A stretch of DNA of 64,000 nucleotides from Blasia pusilla (taxonomy: Eukaryota > Marchantiophyta > Marchantiopsida > Blasiales), in contig CM114274.1 in the NCBI GenBank assembly GCA_050084515.1, forward strand, positions 22,072,001-22,136,000, written 5' to 3'. A model generated the notes under the pieces. The model was given only the letters and a program-made list of their open reading frames with translations, was not told the origin of the DNA and searched no databases. Of the stretch, positions 36,875 through 59,149 are shown one piece after another; position 1 is the stretch's first letter, and every line of letters begins with the position of its first letter. The position numbers and the translations under genes were made by a program.

Positions 36875-38113
36875 ATATGAACAAATTTTTATTGAAAATT
36901 GAAAATTAAAATCTATTTATGTATTAAAAAACAGCAGCCCTCCAAGAGAACTTACCTCTAAAACAAATAAGATGCACTTCCGTAAAACTTCGAAAGAACT
37001 TACCTCTAAAATGAGACACGGGTACAAAACGCTGTCCCATAGGATCTTTCTAAATCATCGTACAACGACACAGCCAACGGGTGTTTCGGTTTATGAATGA
37101 ACCAACTAATCATGATTTGAAAGCCTTTCACGAATCACGACGAATGTACGGGAATTACGGCGGTCGCTCGCAACTATCGGTCGGGTGAGATATACCGATA
37201 GTTTATTTGTATACTCATCGGATCGGGGTGTAGAGAGCTGGGACCCACTGGTTGTTCCCGCTCTTTCCCTGTCGATGCTCGCTACGAAGCGAAATCTGTA
37301 AGAGGCCTCCAAAGAATTCCGCTGTGGTAGCGGGTGAAGGATGTACAGAGAGAGATTCACTTCACGTCAGCTTGATCTTTTTGAGATTGTCACGGGCGGG
37401 TTTGGATGGAGCTCAATACGCAGTGCTGATCGTGCTGATCGACCTGAGCTCTGTGGATTTTAGTCCTAGTTCTTCAATGTTATAGAAGTGTACAGCGGCA
37501 GTCGGATTGTTTGAACTTCTCTGCGACCTGTAATCTTGTTCAAGGCGCGTCAGACGAAACTGTAGCGGATGCTGAGTGATGCATGTGGGGCTGAATTGTG
37601 GTGTCAGTGGTTCTTTGAGTCGCGGGGGCCTTGCAGCAACAGGGGAAGTGATTTATCTGATGCGGGAGCTTTAATCCAATTGCGAATTCGTCCGGTGAAA
37701 GACAGCAACGGTCAGGTTCACGAACAGAATGTGTGACTCATCTTCAGAAGATTGTGCTCCCCAACTCGGGGAGTTCTACGCTGTGCGAGGGCTCTTCTCG
37801 TCGTAAGAGCATCGAGTCTTGTTGTCCCTGGCGCGGTGGTGGACGTCTCCTGTAAGGGGTGACGGTCCAGACATCAGTAGAGCAGACTGCGTGGCGTAAA
37901 TTTTTACGTTTGACACAGTTCCATCTACCATCGGTCTTGGTTGTGGCGGAGCTCTGCTGAAGCAGTCGAGGTGGTTGAGTAAGCTTTTAGAGAATCCCAG
38001 GCCAATGCGGTTCCTGTGAATCGCCTGGCAAGTAGTCTGAGCTCGGTCATTAACGGAGTGTATGTCAATCTCATTTTCAACTCCTCACTACGAATTGTTA
38101 GGGAGACGAGACG
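36875..38113 (+). promoter_or_regulatory. Upstream region and probable 5' UTR of the DDM1-like gene
   Basis: No foreign element is recognised here. GC content rises towards the start codon, as expected for a promoter and leader. Two copies of GAACTTACCTCTAAAA lie at about 36948 and 36989. A clear TATA box or transcription start cannot be chosen. An intron in the leader is possible. Confidence 0.45.
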
Positions 38114-47928
<9,815 letters not shown>

Positions 47929-48260
47929 TTGTAGATAAGTCGTTGTAAAAGCTGCTGATAAGCTGCTTCCATATCAGTACCACAATTCAGTTCTCCCAAG
48001 TTCCTCAGTTTGCAGGGCCTTTCTATCTGGGCTTAAAGGAGAGCATGGAGTTCTTGCGAAGATGAACGATCTCACTTTCAAATTGAGGAGCAAGGACGCC
48101 TCAAACAATAAATGCAAAACCAGATAGTGGGCTCAGTGTGGCTCAAACCCATCATAGGCAGATGAAAAGATTCTTCACCTATGATGTGGGAGTTGTAAAA
48201 GTACACATTGATCCTTCTCAGTTGCAGGCAAAATCCATCAACTATCGATCACCGTGGATA
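47929..48260 (+). terminator. 3' UTR and poly(A) signal of the DDM1-like gene
   Basis: After the TAG at 47926 the sequence has a perfect AATAAA at 48107-48112, about 180 bp downstream, a plausible polyadenylation signal. The real cleavage site is not visible. Confidence 0.55.
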
Positions 48261-51200
48261 AAGTGGAACACCTTATCCTTGTGATCTCGCAGCTGCTTTC
48301 AAGCCAGGATAGCTATTAGTCTTTGAGGTTGGTGCCAGGTACGTGAGTATTCAGAGCTCCCGTTCAACAGTTATCCATCAAAAGAGACCTCTTAACCAGC
48401 CATTGGATGAAATATGGTAGCTGCAAATCAACGTTAGTGGACAATGGCCTTTTAAGTTGCTGGTTGTGGCTCGCTTGGATGGTCAGGTCAGGCTCTGTTA
48501 GAGGAGTGAAGTAAGGACAGACCTGTGTCCATGCCAGAGTCTCCCAGGTCAGGCGCAGAGATAGACTTCCTGTGGAGTTCTCCCTGGATAACTTCAGCAT
48601 TGACTGTTTTTGACCAGTCCAGCCATAGCAGTCACGAAACTCTTCCAAGCAATGCACACCGGTTCAGAGCATATTTTTGTGAGGGATTGGGGCAGAAATC
48701 TTCAAGAAATGTTTTGTCCAGTTCAGTGTATCTTATTTCCCAACATTATGATGAGAATGCCTTGAGTAGTGTGAATTGCCAGAGTAGGTTGGCTGGCCAT
48801 GGATTCTGAAAAGATTCTGTAAAGTCTTTGAAAAGAATTTTTATTTGAAGTACTCATTTTGCATCACTAAGGAGGGACAGGACAGCAATGCACCTAGAAG
48901 TCAGAGGTGTAATGGCTCTGGATTAAGAAGTAGGAACCTGCAAACCTACTAATCTACTTGGCATCCCCTCCCAAACTTGGACTTTGAAGGCTCCTTTTGC
49001 ACTTAAACCATCCCTCCCTCCCATTTCTATTTTCGAGTGGAAAGCCTGAGCAATGTCACCTGAGAAAATTTTATTTGTTGAGAAGGGTATCCTCCATGGA
49101 GGTATGGCATGGAGACGACTCTTATACATGAAGTGATGACTTGTATGCCAAAGCCGCGCACCATGGAGCATTTATCCTTTCCCTTTTCTCATAGCGGTAG
49201 TTTCTTTTTCTGCTTATCATGCAATAATTCAGCAAGATGATCACGCGGTTGTCCATGTATGAGTATATTTTGTAAGTGTGTGGATCTACCTGGCTATGTT
49301 AGGGGAAGACTAGTGTTGTGTGTTGGTACTATGAAGGTTGAGACAATTTTTTGGAAGGAACCGGTACATTTCTATTCTACATAGAATTTGAAAATTTCCT
49401 AAATCGGGTTAGCTAGTTGGATACGAATACAAAGGAAATTTTGCATATTCCGTCGACTTTTGGTCGATGGTTTAGAAAGTTTGATATTCATCCAGCTATG
49501 TCATCAAGTAACCTTGGTTTTCTTTGGACATTGGTCATTGTTGTGTCGATGTGATTAATGATATGGATTGCACACGACACCTTTGACCCTTCATTAGAAA
49601 TTATTTGCAAAACAGTTGATGGATCATAAACCCTCCTCATAGACATAATGTCAAAATGATAGTCTCGAATGGTTTTCACATCATTTATGCGAAAATCCTT
49701 CCACTTTACAATGAAGTGGGTGGAGGGATTGATGGGAGGAGATGGATTATAGTGACTTCTATTGAAATCATTCCATCTATAAACCTTGCTTAAACTAGTA
49801 TGATATGGTACGTCAGGAGAAGCCAGGATGTTGACATTATCTATAGAATGGGATTGAATGCCAAATTAACATGGAAACCATTCCATGGTTTTGTCGAGCT
49901 CCATATAGATACGCGTTGGTGGAACAAGATTGTGATTAAGCGCATATAAAAGAGATGGTGATTTGGAATGATTTGTTTTCCCATCGATTATGTGGAAACC
50001 ATGCCATCTCAGAGACAAGATGGAATGTAGTGGTATTTATGGAAGCCATTCAATCTATAGATCTTCCTAGGACCAATAAGAGGCAATATGGAAGGGGATG
50101 TTGCAATGGAAGGCCTAAATCGTTGGTATAAGCTTGAAAATGGTTCCCGTGTGACTAACAAGGAGATCATTCCATGTTTTTGCATAATGGCGGATGGAGA
50201 TGAAATTGCGAGACAAGTGTGTGAACAATCTCAAATACAAGTCTTGTGGGAACTCTTCAACCTCCCTCTGATATAATATATTCATGGACAATGTAGTGAA
50301 CAACAAAGGAATAAAGGAGAAATGGAGTGATCCTTCAAATCCAATGTTAGAAACAAATGAAGCATGAAGAGATCCTAGAATCATTGGTGCCATAGAGGGA
50401 CCACGGAGCTCGAGAATAAATGAAAAGGATGTTGTAAAGTGGAATCACATTGTGTGGAGTGATTTGAAATGTGGGGCAGCAATAGAACGCAAACTCTGTA
50501 GCGCAAAAGGAAGCAAGGCAACATAGTCCACTAGAGTAGAATGGTAGATTGGAAGAACAACTAGAATAGACGGGGCAAAGTATAACTACAAAAGCATATT
50601 TGATTGTGTAGACTTTAGAGAGCATGACAAAACACACAAGTATGGAAGACATTGGGAGTTGGAATGTGCAGATTAAAGAGTAGCACAAGGAATGGTGAAC
50701 GTGAATCGCGTAACCAAATGCTGACCTTCTAAGGATTTCAAATTTCAAATGACACCCACTCATATCCATAAAGGAACATGATAACCCATCCCCTTCTTGA
50801 ATTGGCCCAACTCATGCAGCATGCCTATGGTAATCCGACAATGGATATGCACTCAAACACTATCCAATTCATTAACTTACCCTACAGTCAGAGTTCCCAA
50901 CCATGTCTAAACCTGGGCGTGTTTCCATTTGGTAGCCTCAAAGCCTTCATGTCCAAGATGTAGTGGGCTGGCTTGCATCAAAATCTTGGCAAGAGCTTTA
51001 TCATCCCTGGCTTTCAATAGAGCCAAAATTGAAAGCCTTTGTGGCTCCGAGTTTTGGAATTTCAGATTCCCGGAACCCCACTCTCCGACAATCTCACCCT
51101 TGACCTGCTACTCCCTTTTGCCTAAAGTCGGTTGGAGGGTTTCCTCTAGCTAACATCTAAATGCCCGCCTTGCAAGTTGGACCTCTTTAACTAATGCCCA

Positions 51201-52559
51201 GATCCCATCCTGCCCATGCCTAACCCATTCGGTTGGATGCCATTGCATGGGAGGTATGCATGTCATCCACACTAAGGTCTGCATGAATCACTTTTGCGAT
51301 GGCAAAAAAAATTATCTATAGTATTTTTCCTTATATCTATCTATCTATCCTCCAACTTTTGGCAAGAGCATTGATTTGTGTAGCAACCTACATGATTCGT
51401 CCAACCCTTGAAGGTTGATCCACCACCTTGTTGATGTAACCAATGGTATGGGTTTCTTAATAAATGATGTAGATTTTCCAATCAAGAGATCCAACCATGC
51501 AGAATATACATGCTCTTTGAGTGACCTCCCTTTTGTTAGGTTTCATCTCCCTCCATTTTTGCACTATTTCAAGCCGTATAAGGAGGAGAGGCGCATGAAC
51601 TTGGATGATGTTGGAATGCCTTCTGGTTTACACTTGGGCTCAAAGTCAAGCTAACAGTGATGTTGGAATTTGGAAATATTGTTCCCGGTAGAGGCGGATT
51701 GTGAGAAGAAATATGGAATAGTTTCTATGTAATTGTTGTGTTTGAGTAATGGCGATAGAGTAGCGTAAACTAATCGAAGAAAGTAAGGCAAATTTTCATA
51801 AGCAAAGGATGATCAATTATTTAAGGAGGTTCAACAATATATGGATTCTTGAATAGTTTCCATCTTTGAGGTATCCATTAATATTCACTCCACGTAGTAG
51901 AAATGTTTAAATTTTGTCCCCCTTAGTGTCACTATTGCATGTCATGATTCTAAATGAAATTGTCACTGGACATTACGGTCCGTCTGTAGTGCTAGAACCA
52001 AAACTATCTCAAGAGCTTCGGCATCTATTGTTTACTTTCCCACACTTTTGTTCTTATCATCCTACAAAATCTAGTTGTTGAGTTTGACCCGTGCCTACTC
52101 AGGTTGGGTGATCCAAGATTGACATAGTTACCATGGTCCGTATTGTGAATATAAAACTTGCTCGTAGTAGAAAAGAAGAAAAAATCATCTAGATAGGGTA
52201 AGAAACCTTGGAAAATGATATGAACTTCACACTAATTTTCCTTCCTTTAATTGCAAACTCTATGCCAATCCCAAAAGAAAAGTTACCTTTTCAATAAAAT
52301 CCGATCACATAATCACAAAAAGGACACGGTCTAGAAATAGAAAGGCATGTATTTGATTCGGCTTCAAGTTTTCCTTACCAAGTTTTCTTGCCCCATATAG
52401 ACTAAGCATGAAGTGGGTGCTTCTGACTTCAAGTAACACGATTCTCCCACACAATCATACATAATGGATTTTCTATCAATATAATGTACAAGCCTATAAA
52501 GAACGTGGCATATCTAGTCCAATCCTACTAAAAAAGATGGGGGTAAAATTATGGAGTGT
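48261..52559. other. Intergenic sequence, no gene recognised
   Basis: No frame carries a recognisable domain. At 49764-50176 the motif CCATTCCAT or a close variant recurs five times (49764, 49871, 49993, 50041, 50163), so this part may be a diverged repeat. An open frame at 51415-51651 (plus) shows no known domain. The sequence is AT-rich with weak open frames on both strands. Confidence 0.4.
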
Positions 52560-52597
52560 ATTCAAATTTGTAAACTGGAAAGTTTACAAATTTGAAT
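52560..52597. repeat. Perfect 17-bp inverted repeat hairpin
   Basis: ATTCAAATTTGTAAACT at 52560-52576 is followed by a GGAA loop and its exact reverse complement at 52581-52597. It lies 115-180 bp from a CACTACAAG-type terminus and may be part of a small non-autonomous element. Confidence 0.9.
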
Positions 52598-52711
52598 AAG
52601 ATTGATAGCTTTGTAGTTGATTGATAGTAATAGAGTTTACATCGTATTTAAACTCTAAATTTAGGATTATACTCATATTTTTTTATATTCCAAAATTTAG
52701 CTAAAAAACAT

Positions 52712-52743
52712 TTGTAGGCTGAAATGCGGGTTTACTTGTAGTG
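52712..52743 (-). repeat. CACTA-type terminus (CACTACAAG) of an unpaired element
   Basis: The plus strand ends CTTGTAGTG at 52743, i.e. CACTACAAGTAAACCCGC on the minus strand, which fits the CACTACAAG start of many plant CACTA elements. It differs from the CACTATAAC terminus at 19065, so it is another family. No partner end was found to the left. Confidence 0.45.
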
Positions 52744-52815
52744 GTCAGAGACTCTTTGCTTACCTTTAAATTGATAAACTATGTGAAAGTACAGGTTAAT
52801 AATTTTTATGTTGAG

Positions 52816-52818
<3 letters not shown>

Positions 52819-52882
<64 letters not shown>
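52819..52882. repeat. (TC)n microsatellite, about 64 bp
   Basis: About 32 TC units followed by ACACACA. Open frames crossing it on both strands are artefacts. Confidence 0.97.
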
Positions 52883-52890
<8 letters not shown>

Positions 52891-53744
52891 CAATGGACTA
52901 CCACTGGTAGACATTTTGTGTTCTTTGAAACCTAGCCACACTTTGATGTGAGTGACATTCATTCAGTGCCTTAAGTAGTTGTGCAATTGAGTATAGAAGT
53001 AACCTTATAAGTGCTTCCTTGTTTGACTATGATGTTCAATTTTTGTATAGTTCTTTCAATAAGTATATAGATTTCTCTAAGACTTGAATACCTGGTTGCT
53101 TTTGGTCATATTCAAAATCCCCACCTTTCTTCTCTAGAGGGGTAGTAGAGAGGCTTCAATTGATTCTCAATTTCTAGACTACTTGTTTGATTCTTCTCCT
53201 TTTTTCTCCTCTTCAAGATTGATATATAACTTTTGGTACTATGGTTTAGGGGAGGAATGGAAGGTATTCTACACTAGTAAGCAAGGAAGGCATTCTATCA
53301 AAGGTAAGGTTTGACAATTCATCTAACATCCTCCATTCAGTAGGGATGTTCCTTGCCCACAAGTGGTAGGTAATTTTGTTTTCCTCATTTTGGGATATTT
53401 TGAGTTGATACTTTATTATACTTCATTGAATATGTTTCAAGAATTATTTTCTATTGCGATTCCAACCTTAGATTCCACTCGGATAGTGTGTGGTGTTGTA
53501 TTTGTGGAAAATAAATACTAGAAGTATTTGCATGATGGAACAAAGTGGATGTGTCTAGTTTAATTATAGTCACATTTGATCTACAAAGAGAATTTTGAAA
53601 AAAAAGTGCAATCAAGAGTTGACTCAGAAGCTCCCTCACTAGGACCAATGCTTCTTAGTACCTTTAGAAAATGCAAGCAAGCATCTTGAGGAGCCTAACA
53701 AAGGCTATAAAAGGAATATTCTTGAGAAGCATAGAGAGAAAGAT
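52883..53744. other. Spacer, nothing recognised
   Basis: AT-rich sequence without a protein-like open frame or a structural repeat. Confidence 0.4.
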
Positions 53745-54720
53745 CTAATGAAAGAATTTGAAGAGGTTATGGGGGTTTAGAAAAAAGTGAAGAGGGAAAA
53801 TTTTTACAAATTTAGATAACATTGGTGTGAGACATGGTTGACATTTACAGTGGAACAAGATCCTATTATCCCACACTTTTTGAAGAAGCCAACATTGTTG
53901 GCTTTGATGGAATATGATCTCCCTAAGTGCTTTGGTATTTAAGATTGGGATAAAATATTTGGATCTAGGATAGAGAAAATTTTGGGGTGTGTCTTTGAAA
54001 GTCCGAGAGTGTGGGGAAAGAAATTTGACAATGGATTTCATAGGGTTGGAATCTCGGTTGGGATGCTTGGCTACCATTGGGAAAGTTATAGAGGCTAATA
54101 ATGTAGAATAGATTGGAAGGTGGGAAATTACTTTTGTGCATTTGGAGTTAGTGAAGAAAATTTGGGGAGTCGAAGAGAAGAAAAAGGAGTGTGTTTGGGT
54201 TTGCATCTTGCCATTTTCCTAGATGAGAGACCCAAGAAAATGAAGGAAATACATGCTTGGATTGCTTAAAAAAGAGGACTTAATAATTTGGCTTGAAAGG
54301 GATTAATCCAATTATTCAAAGCACCAAGTTATTATTCATTGCTCGCATTGGAATCGTATTCAAATTTCTTTGAAGTGTATATGGAATGACTTCCTAACAA
54401 GAATTTCTTTCCTTTTACAGATAATTATACAAAGAGAGAAATCTTCTCGCTTTGCAAAGAATTGGTTGAGAAATGAGATTCCAATTGCGATGATATTCTT
54501 TTGTATTTCACTTTTGTGAGATTATGGAGGAAAGAGTTCCCGTGTGTTAAAATATTGAAAAGGAAGTGTGTGTCGACATGTTTAACATGTATCAAGTTCA
54601 AGGCATTGCAAGATAAGGCAATATTGCATTTAAAAAGATGTATGTTTTTAACTCTTCTTCTCTTCAACACCTTCAATTATGATATTGGAGTACATTATTG
54701 ATTAGTCTTATCCTACGAAA
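53745..54720 (+). pseudogene. Decayed gene fragment resembling a DUF7869-type element protein
   Basis: Plus-strand protein-like sequence with stops. Parts near 53840-53950 include PIIPHFLKKPTLLALMEYDL. The best part is at 54420-54700, with REIFSLCKELVE, TFVRLWRKEFPCVKI and a CX2C pair (STCLTCIKF). The pattern of LWRKEFP followed by a short cysteine-rich segment recalls a large uncharacterised family (DUF7869 proteins) common in non-flowering plant genomes, where it behaves like a transposable element. The assignment is from pattern memory. In-frame stops near 53775, 53940 and 54470 show it is dead. Confidence 0.4.
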
Positions 54721-57700
54721 GATCATTGTTGAACAACAAAAATTGGGATCAAGTTACAATTTTTCCGGTTGATCATTATGAGATTTGAGAGACATTTTTT
54801 TTCGTGTAGTGATGGGTCGTAGGACACATTTTAAGTATGAGTCCTATGATAGATAATTGTAAGTCATTACTTTAGCATGAAACAAAGTGAGGAAATTCAT
54901 TGGAAATTTTTTGAACAAAGTTTGGAAGAGAATAACTATGACTGATCAATGTAAGTCATGAGCTAGAGATGGGGATTGAAAAGTGTTCTATCATGAGATG
55001 TTCTATCATGAGATAATTTGTTTGAAAATTCTTGAGCAATAATTTAATATAACTCTTGGGGATAAAAAATCATTGACCTTGTTCTTATTCATAGCAGCTC
55101 AAGGTTAAAATGCTTTGAAATATTGCCAAAGAATTCTTTTTATGCGCTCTATGGATTCCGTCATGTCTACCAATGATTCGTTAGGGTCAACATCAAACTT
55201 ACTTACAATAGTAATTAAACTACATAGTGGATGGGTGGCTTCCTTGCAAAGCCAAATATACGACCAATCGCATTTGGTCTAGAGTCCATGGTGCCCTATA
55301 ATCAATCATATTGTTTCGAACGACCGTTCACAATTCTTCAACCGAACACAACCTTTTGAAAGTTTCTCTAATGACGGATCACACAAACAAGACAAACCAT
55401 TAAAAGAAATTTGAAAATTCTTGCATTCTATTCATGAATGGAATATTTACAAAGCTACCTAATAAATATCTATAGGAGTTTCTTTCTCCTCCACATTGTC
55501 TTGTTTACCATCTTCTTCTTTCTTCTCCTCATTTGAGTCAAGTACAAAAATTTTAGCACGAGCAAATTCTATTGGCTCATCCAACTCTAGAGAAGGCATC
55601 ACTTCTTGACTTGAGGGCCCAACTGAAGAGATGCCAAATGTACACTCCACTTCATCCTCAAATTTGGGAGGTATGGTGATGATTATATAATGGATGAAAT
55701 TAATGTGTTGTTGACTTATCTCTACTTTATAACAATGTCTACCTTGGTACAATATTTTTGTCCATAACCCAATCTCTTACATGCAAGAAATGTGAAATGA
55801 ACCATATCATCGTCGTGACACGCTACTAATATGGATTCACTTCACTATCATCCAAGTATTTGTGTGAATAAATATTGTTGCCAACATACATTGGCTGTCA
55901 TGTACAGAAGTCTAATATTCATCTAACTATGAATCCTAACATATATCCACATTAACAACTAGATAACCTGAATCATATACATAAAATGATTATATTCTTT
56001 ACTTTGAAAGAAAGCCATCTCTTGGGGTGAAATGAGATTTTCTCCAAGTACTAGAGAAAGTAATTGGAACAACAAGATGCATGATTGTTAAATACATCTT
56101 AAAGAGAACCTTTCCTCTTTTAAACTTAAATAAGTAAGGATATTGTGGGCTTTTAAATAGGATAGAGAGGGAATTTTTTTTCCCTCAAAAAATGGAAGGA
56201 TAAAGTGGGGGTTTCCTTTTTTACAACTATGGGTGAAAGATTGGATGTTGTTTATTTATTAAGATTAAGGGATGTGGATGGGATACTAAAATGAAGAGGT
56301 AAAAATCACAATTTAAAAACATCCATGAGATATAAAGATACAAGGTTGAGATTCTTTTTGAAACGTAGATCACATTGGCACCACAACTACCTAAAGTAAT
56401 TGGACACTGCTAGTAGAATACCACTACTTTACTTCATTAGCCATTGTAATCAAATTTTTTCATAAGAACGTCAAGATGGATGGTGCTTATTTTTATTTGC
56501 CCTATTAAAGGAAAATGATACTATCTCACTTCTAAAATTTTCATATCTTTACTTTTACATCAATAGGGGGTCTTGCATAAATACGAACTTTGGCTTCCTT
56601 TTATGAGTCTCTACATCTCCTTAAAATTTCTATAAAATTAGCAAAAAATGTCATGAAAATTTACACTACATAAATTTTAACTCATTAGTTCATTTTTAAT
56701 TCTTCAATAATATATTTCACTTTCTTATGTAATACCCTTTTGGTTTGAAGGGTTTTATATGAAAAACCAACCCGATAATTTCAAAAAATTTAAATAAAAA
56801 TTATTGTAACTAGAGCCATGCACAAAAGGGAAGAATTCAAACTTGAAAAGGGAAAACTTAAGGGAAGAAGTCAAACTTTAAACTCATATACAAATATTTG
56901 ATCATTTTCCATGTGTCTTTTGCTTTGGCTTTCCCCTTCTTATTGGGTTGAATATTACTAGAACAATAAATTTACAGTAAAGAGACATAAAAACCTGGAA
57001 TTCCTTTCATTTAGTAGAGCCATCAAAAAACACTTTTCTACTACTCAAGGTATATTACAAAACATTCCATTCTCTCACATATTTTAATTTAGAAAAATAC
57101 ATATCCCAACCATGAAATACCAATGTGTTACATGTATATTTCCAAAGTACATTTAAAGATTTGGGAATGACATATCCACCTTAGGTTCCACCTTTAATTG
57201 CAATATATAAGTTATATTGGATGTAGATCGAAGCTTGGATTGGAGTACCTTCCATCTTCAGCTGAGTGCATAATACCTTTTATTTGTTGGGGTTGAACAC
57301 TATTATGCCTTATATAGTTAGAAGAAACCATATGTAGATAACTTGTCTAATTAAACGTGGATTTAAACATATTTCCTTTGATTTAGTAGAACTGGTCAAA
57401 TGGTATAGTATGAACTAGTCAAATGGTATAGATGAATGTAGCATCTTGGCTACTATACCCACAATGTTTTCAATTGGCAGAGATGTCTTATGGGTTTAGA
57501 TGCAAATTTTTTTTTAGTCACTCTGACAATAAAGGCATACATCCGCATACTGCTTTAGATTTTCATCACTTCCAAGTTTTAGGTTGTTAGTCATCCATAA
57601 AAATAGAGTTTTTGTGTCTACTCCATTTTTTTTAGCTATCCGTTAAATACTTTCTTTTGAGTTTTATAGAATTGTGCCAAAATGCCTTCCAAGATTTATG

Positions 57701-57959
57701 AGTTATGTGTTTCTAAATTAGACATAGATCTCTTAACATCGTTCTCCAATGAGGCAAAGGCCTTTAAGAGAATAAATTCTATTTAACATACTCTCCAATG
57801 TGACGCCAAATGCAATTCAAATGAAGTTACCAAGAGAGCACTCTCTCACATGATACAAACAAGTCCACAAAAGTTTTGAAAACATTAAAAGCTTGACCCT
57901 ATGGGACAAGTAGAATGCTTTCCCTTATCACATAATCCCAACATGCATTGACTACTATG
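54721..57959. other. AT-rich intergenic sequence
   Basis: Nothing recognisable. A minus-strand open frame at 55752-55459 encodes 97 residues with an acidic/lysine-rich end (EEKKEEDGKQDNVEEKE) and no known domain. It has no supporting context. Confidence 0.4.
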
Positions 57960-58220
57960 TAGATGCTTAATCTTGATGCAGGCTTTGAGCCCACCCTGCA
58001 AGGGCGTGAGCCCTGGGGGCCAAGCGTGCCATGTGGGCTTGGTTGCGAGCTTGCCGCGGGCCATGCAAGAGGAGCGGGCGTTGTCATTCCGGATCTATGC
58101 GGCGGGCTCTCGGCGGGCTCGGGTGCAGGTTGTAGGTACCCGGGCCTGCACGGACATGTCCGTCCATAGGATGGACATAAGTCCGCGGACACGGACTTTA
58201 TCCGTGTCCAACTTGGATCA
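57960..58220. other. GC-rich island with clustered GGAC/GTCC palindromes
   Basis: A sharp GC-rich block within AT-rich surroundings. Its right part has four consecutive inverted repeats: CGGACATGTCCG at 58151-58162, GTCCAT-AGG-ATGGAC at 58162-58176, GTCCGCGGAC at 58181-58190, and GGACACGGA with TCCGTGTCC around CTTTA at 58187-58209. Overlapping open frames on both strands reflect composition. Possibly a piece of an LTR or satellite. Confidence 0.6.
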
Positions 58221-59140
58221 AATCCACCTTTCTAGATACCCTCAAACTTCTTTCCCCTCATCCCAAGATCTAACTCTCCACTTATGATCACCAAATCCCT
58301 TAACCTTTACCCAAGATCACAACTTTAGCCACTCATCATTCAAGCTCCTTTTTGCAGCCTCTGATATTAGAAGTGACTCAAATGGACCTATGATAAGGAT
58401 TGTACTAGCATACATGCTCTTGCTCTACCACACGTTATGTTCCCATCTGAAACGATGGAGCTATGTCTGCTATGGTAGATCTAGTGACAGTTGATGAGTG
58501 AGGGGACATAGTGTCCCTCCCAATGGTTGCATATAGTTCATTGGAAATCACTCCAACCTTTCCTCCAACTTCACTAATCTCAATTATATACCTTAGAAGT
58601 TTGTCTTACTGTCCTAGGTAGCCTTTCATACCAGAAGAGGAAGTAAAAATCAAGCACTCTTGCACATCTTATGCGGAAGTCTGGAAGCGTATGTCCTTCT
58701 TTGAGAGTTAATACACAAATTGGCATATCATCTTTCCCTTCCCTTTTTTCTACTAATCTCACATAATTCAAACTAGGGTTGGCCATTTGGACTAGGAAGT
58801 ATGATACAAACTAAGACTACATATCATGCAATTGAACCTGTCAAGGACCACAAGAATGCACAAAGAAGTTCATTCATCAGGGTCTGTCATACATGCCAAC
58901 CAATATCATACATACAAAGATGCAAGAGTATTTAAGGAGTGACTGTTCAACAAAACATATTTGCACATCATAATAACCAATAAACAAACCAAACATCCAA
59001 CTACTCATTCAATTCATTGATTACATGAAATTCATGGCAATCAATTTTTACTATGTAGTTTGGCAAAAAATGGCAGAGATGGTCTATCTCAAAACACTCC
59101 TAAAAAGCACTAAATTTTTTTACTTAGAATGCCGATGTAG
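58221..59140. other. Spacer, no gene recognised
   Basis: A minus-strand frame at 58786-58580 (68 residues, contains GHTLPDFRIRCARVLDFYF) looks protein-like but I do not recognise it. It may belong to the broken gene at 59150-59800 on the same strand. Confidence 0.3.
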
Positions 59141-59149
59141 TTATAGTTT

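Noticed and set aside
52732-52962. Open frames across the second (TC)n tract
   Set aside because: Same artefact as above; the flanks carry no domain and no plausible gene structure.
57899-58287. Overlapping open frames on both strands in the GC-rich island
   Set aside because: GC-rich sequence has few stops by chance; the frames contain no domain and the structure is palindromic.
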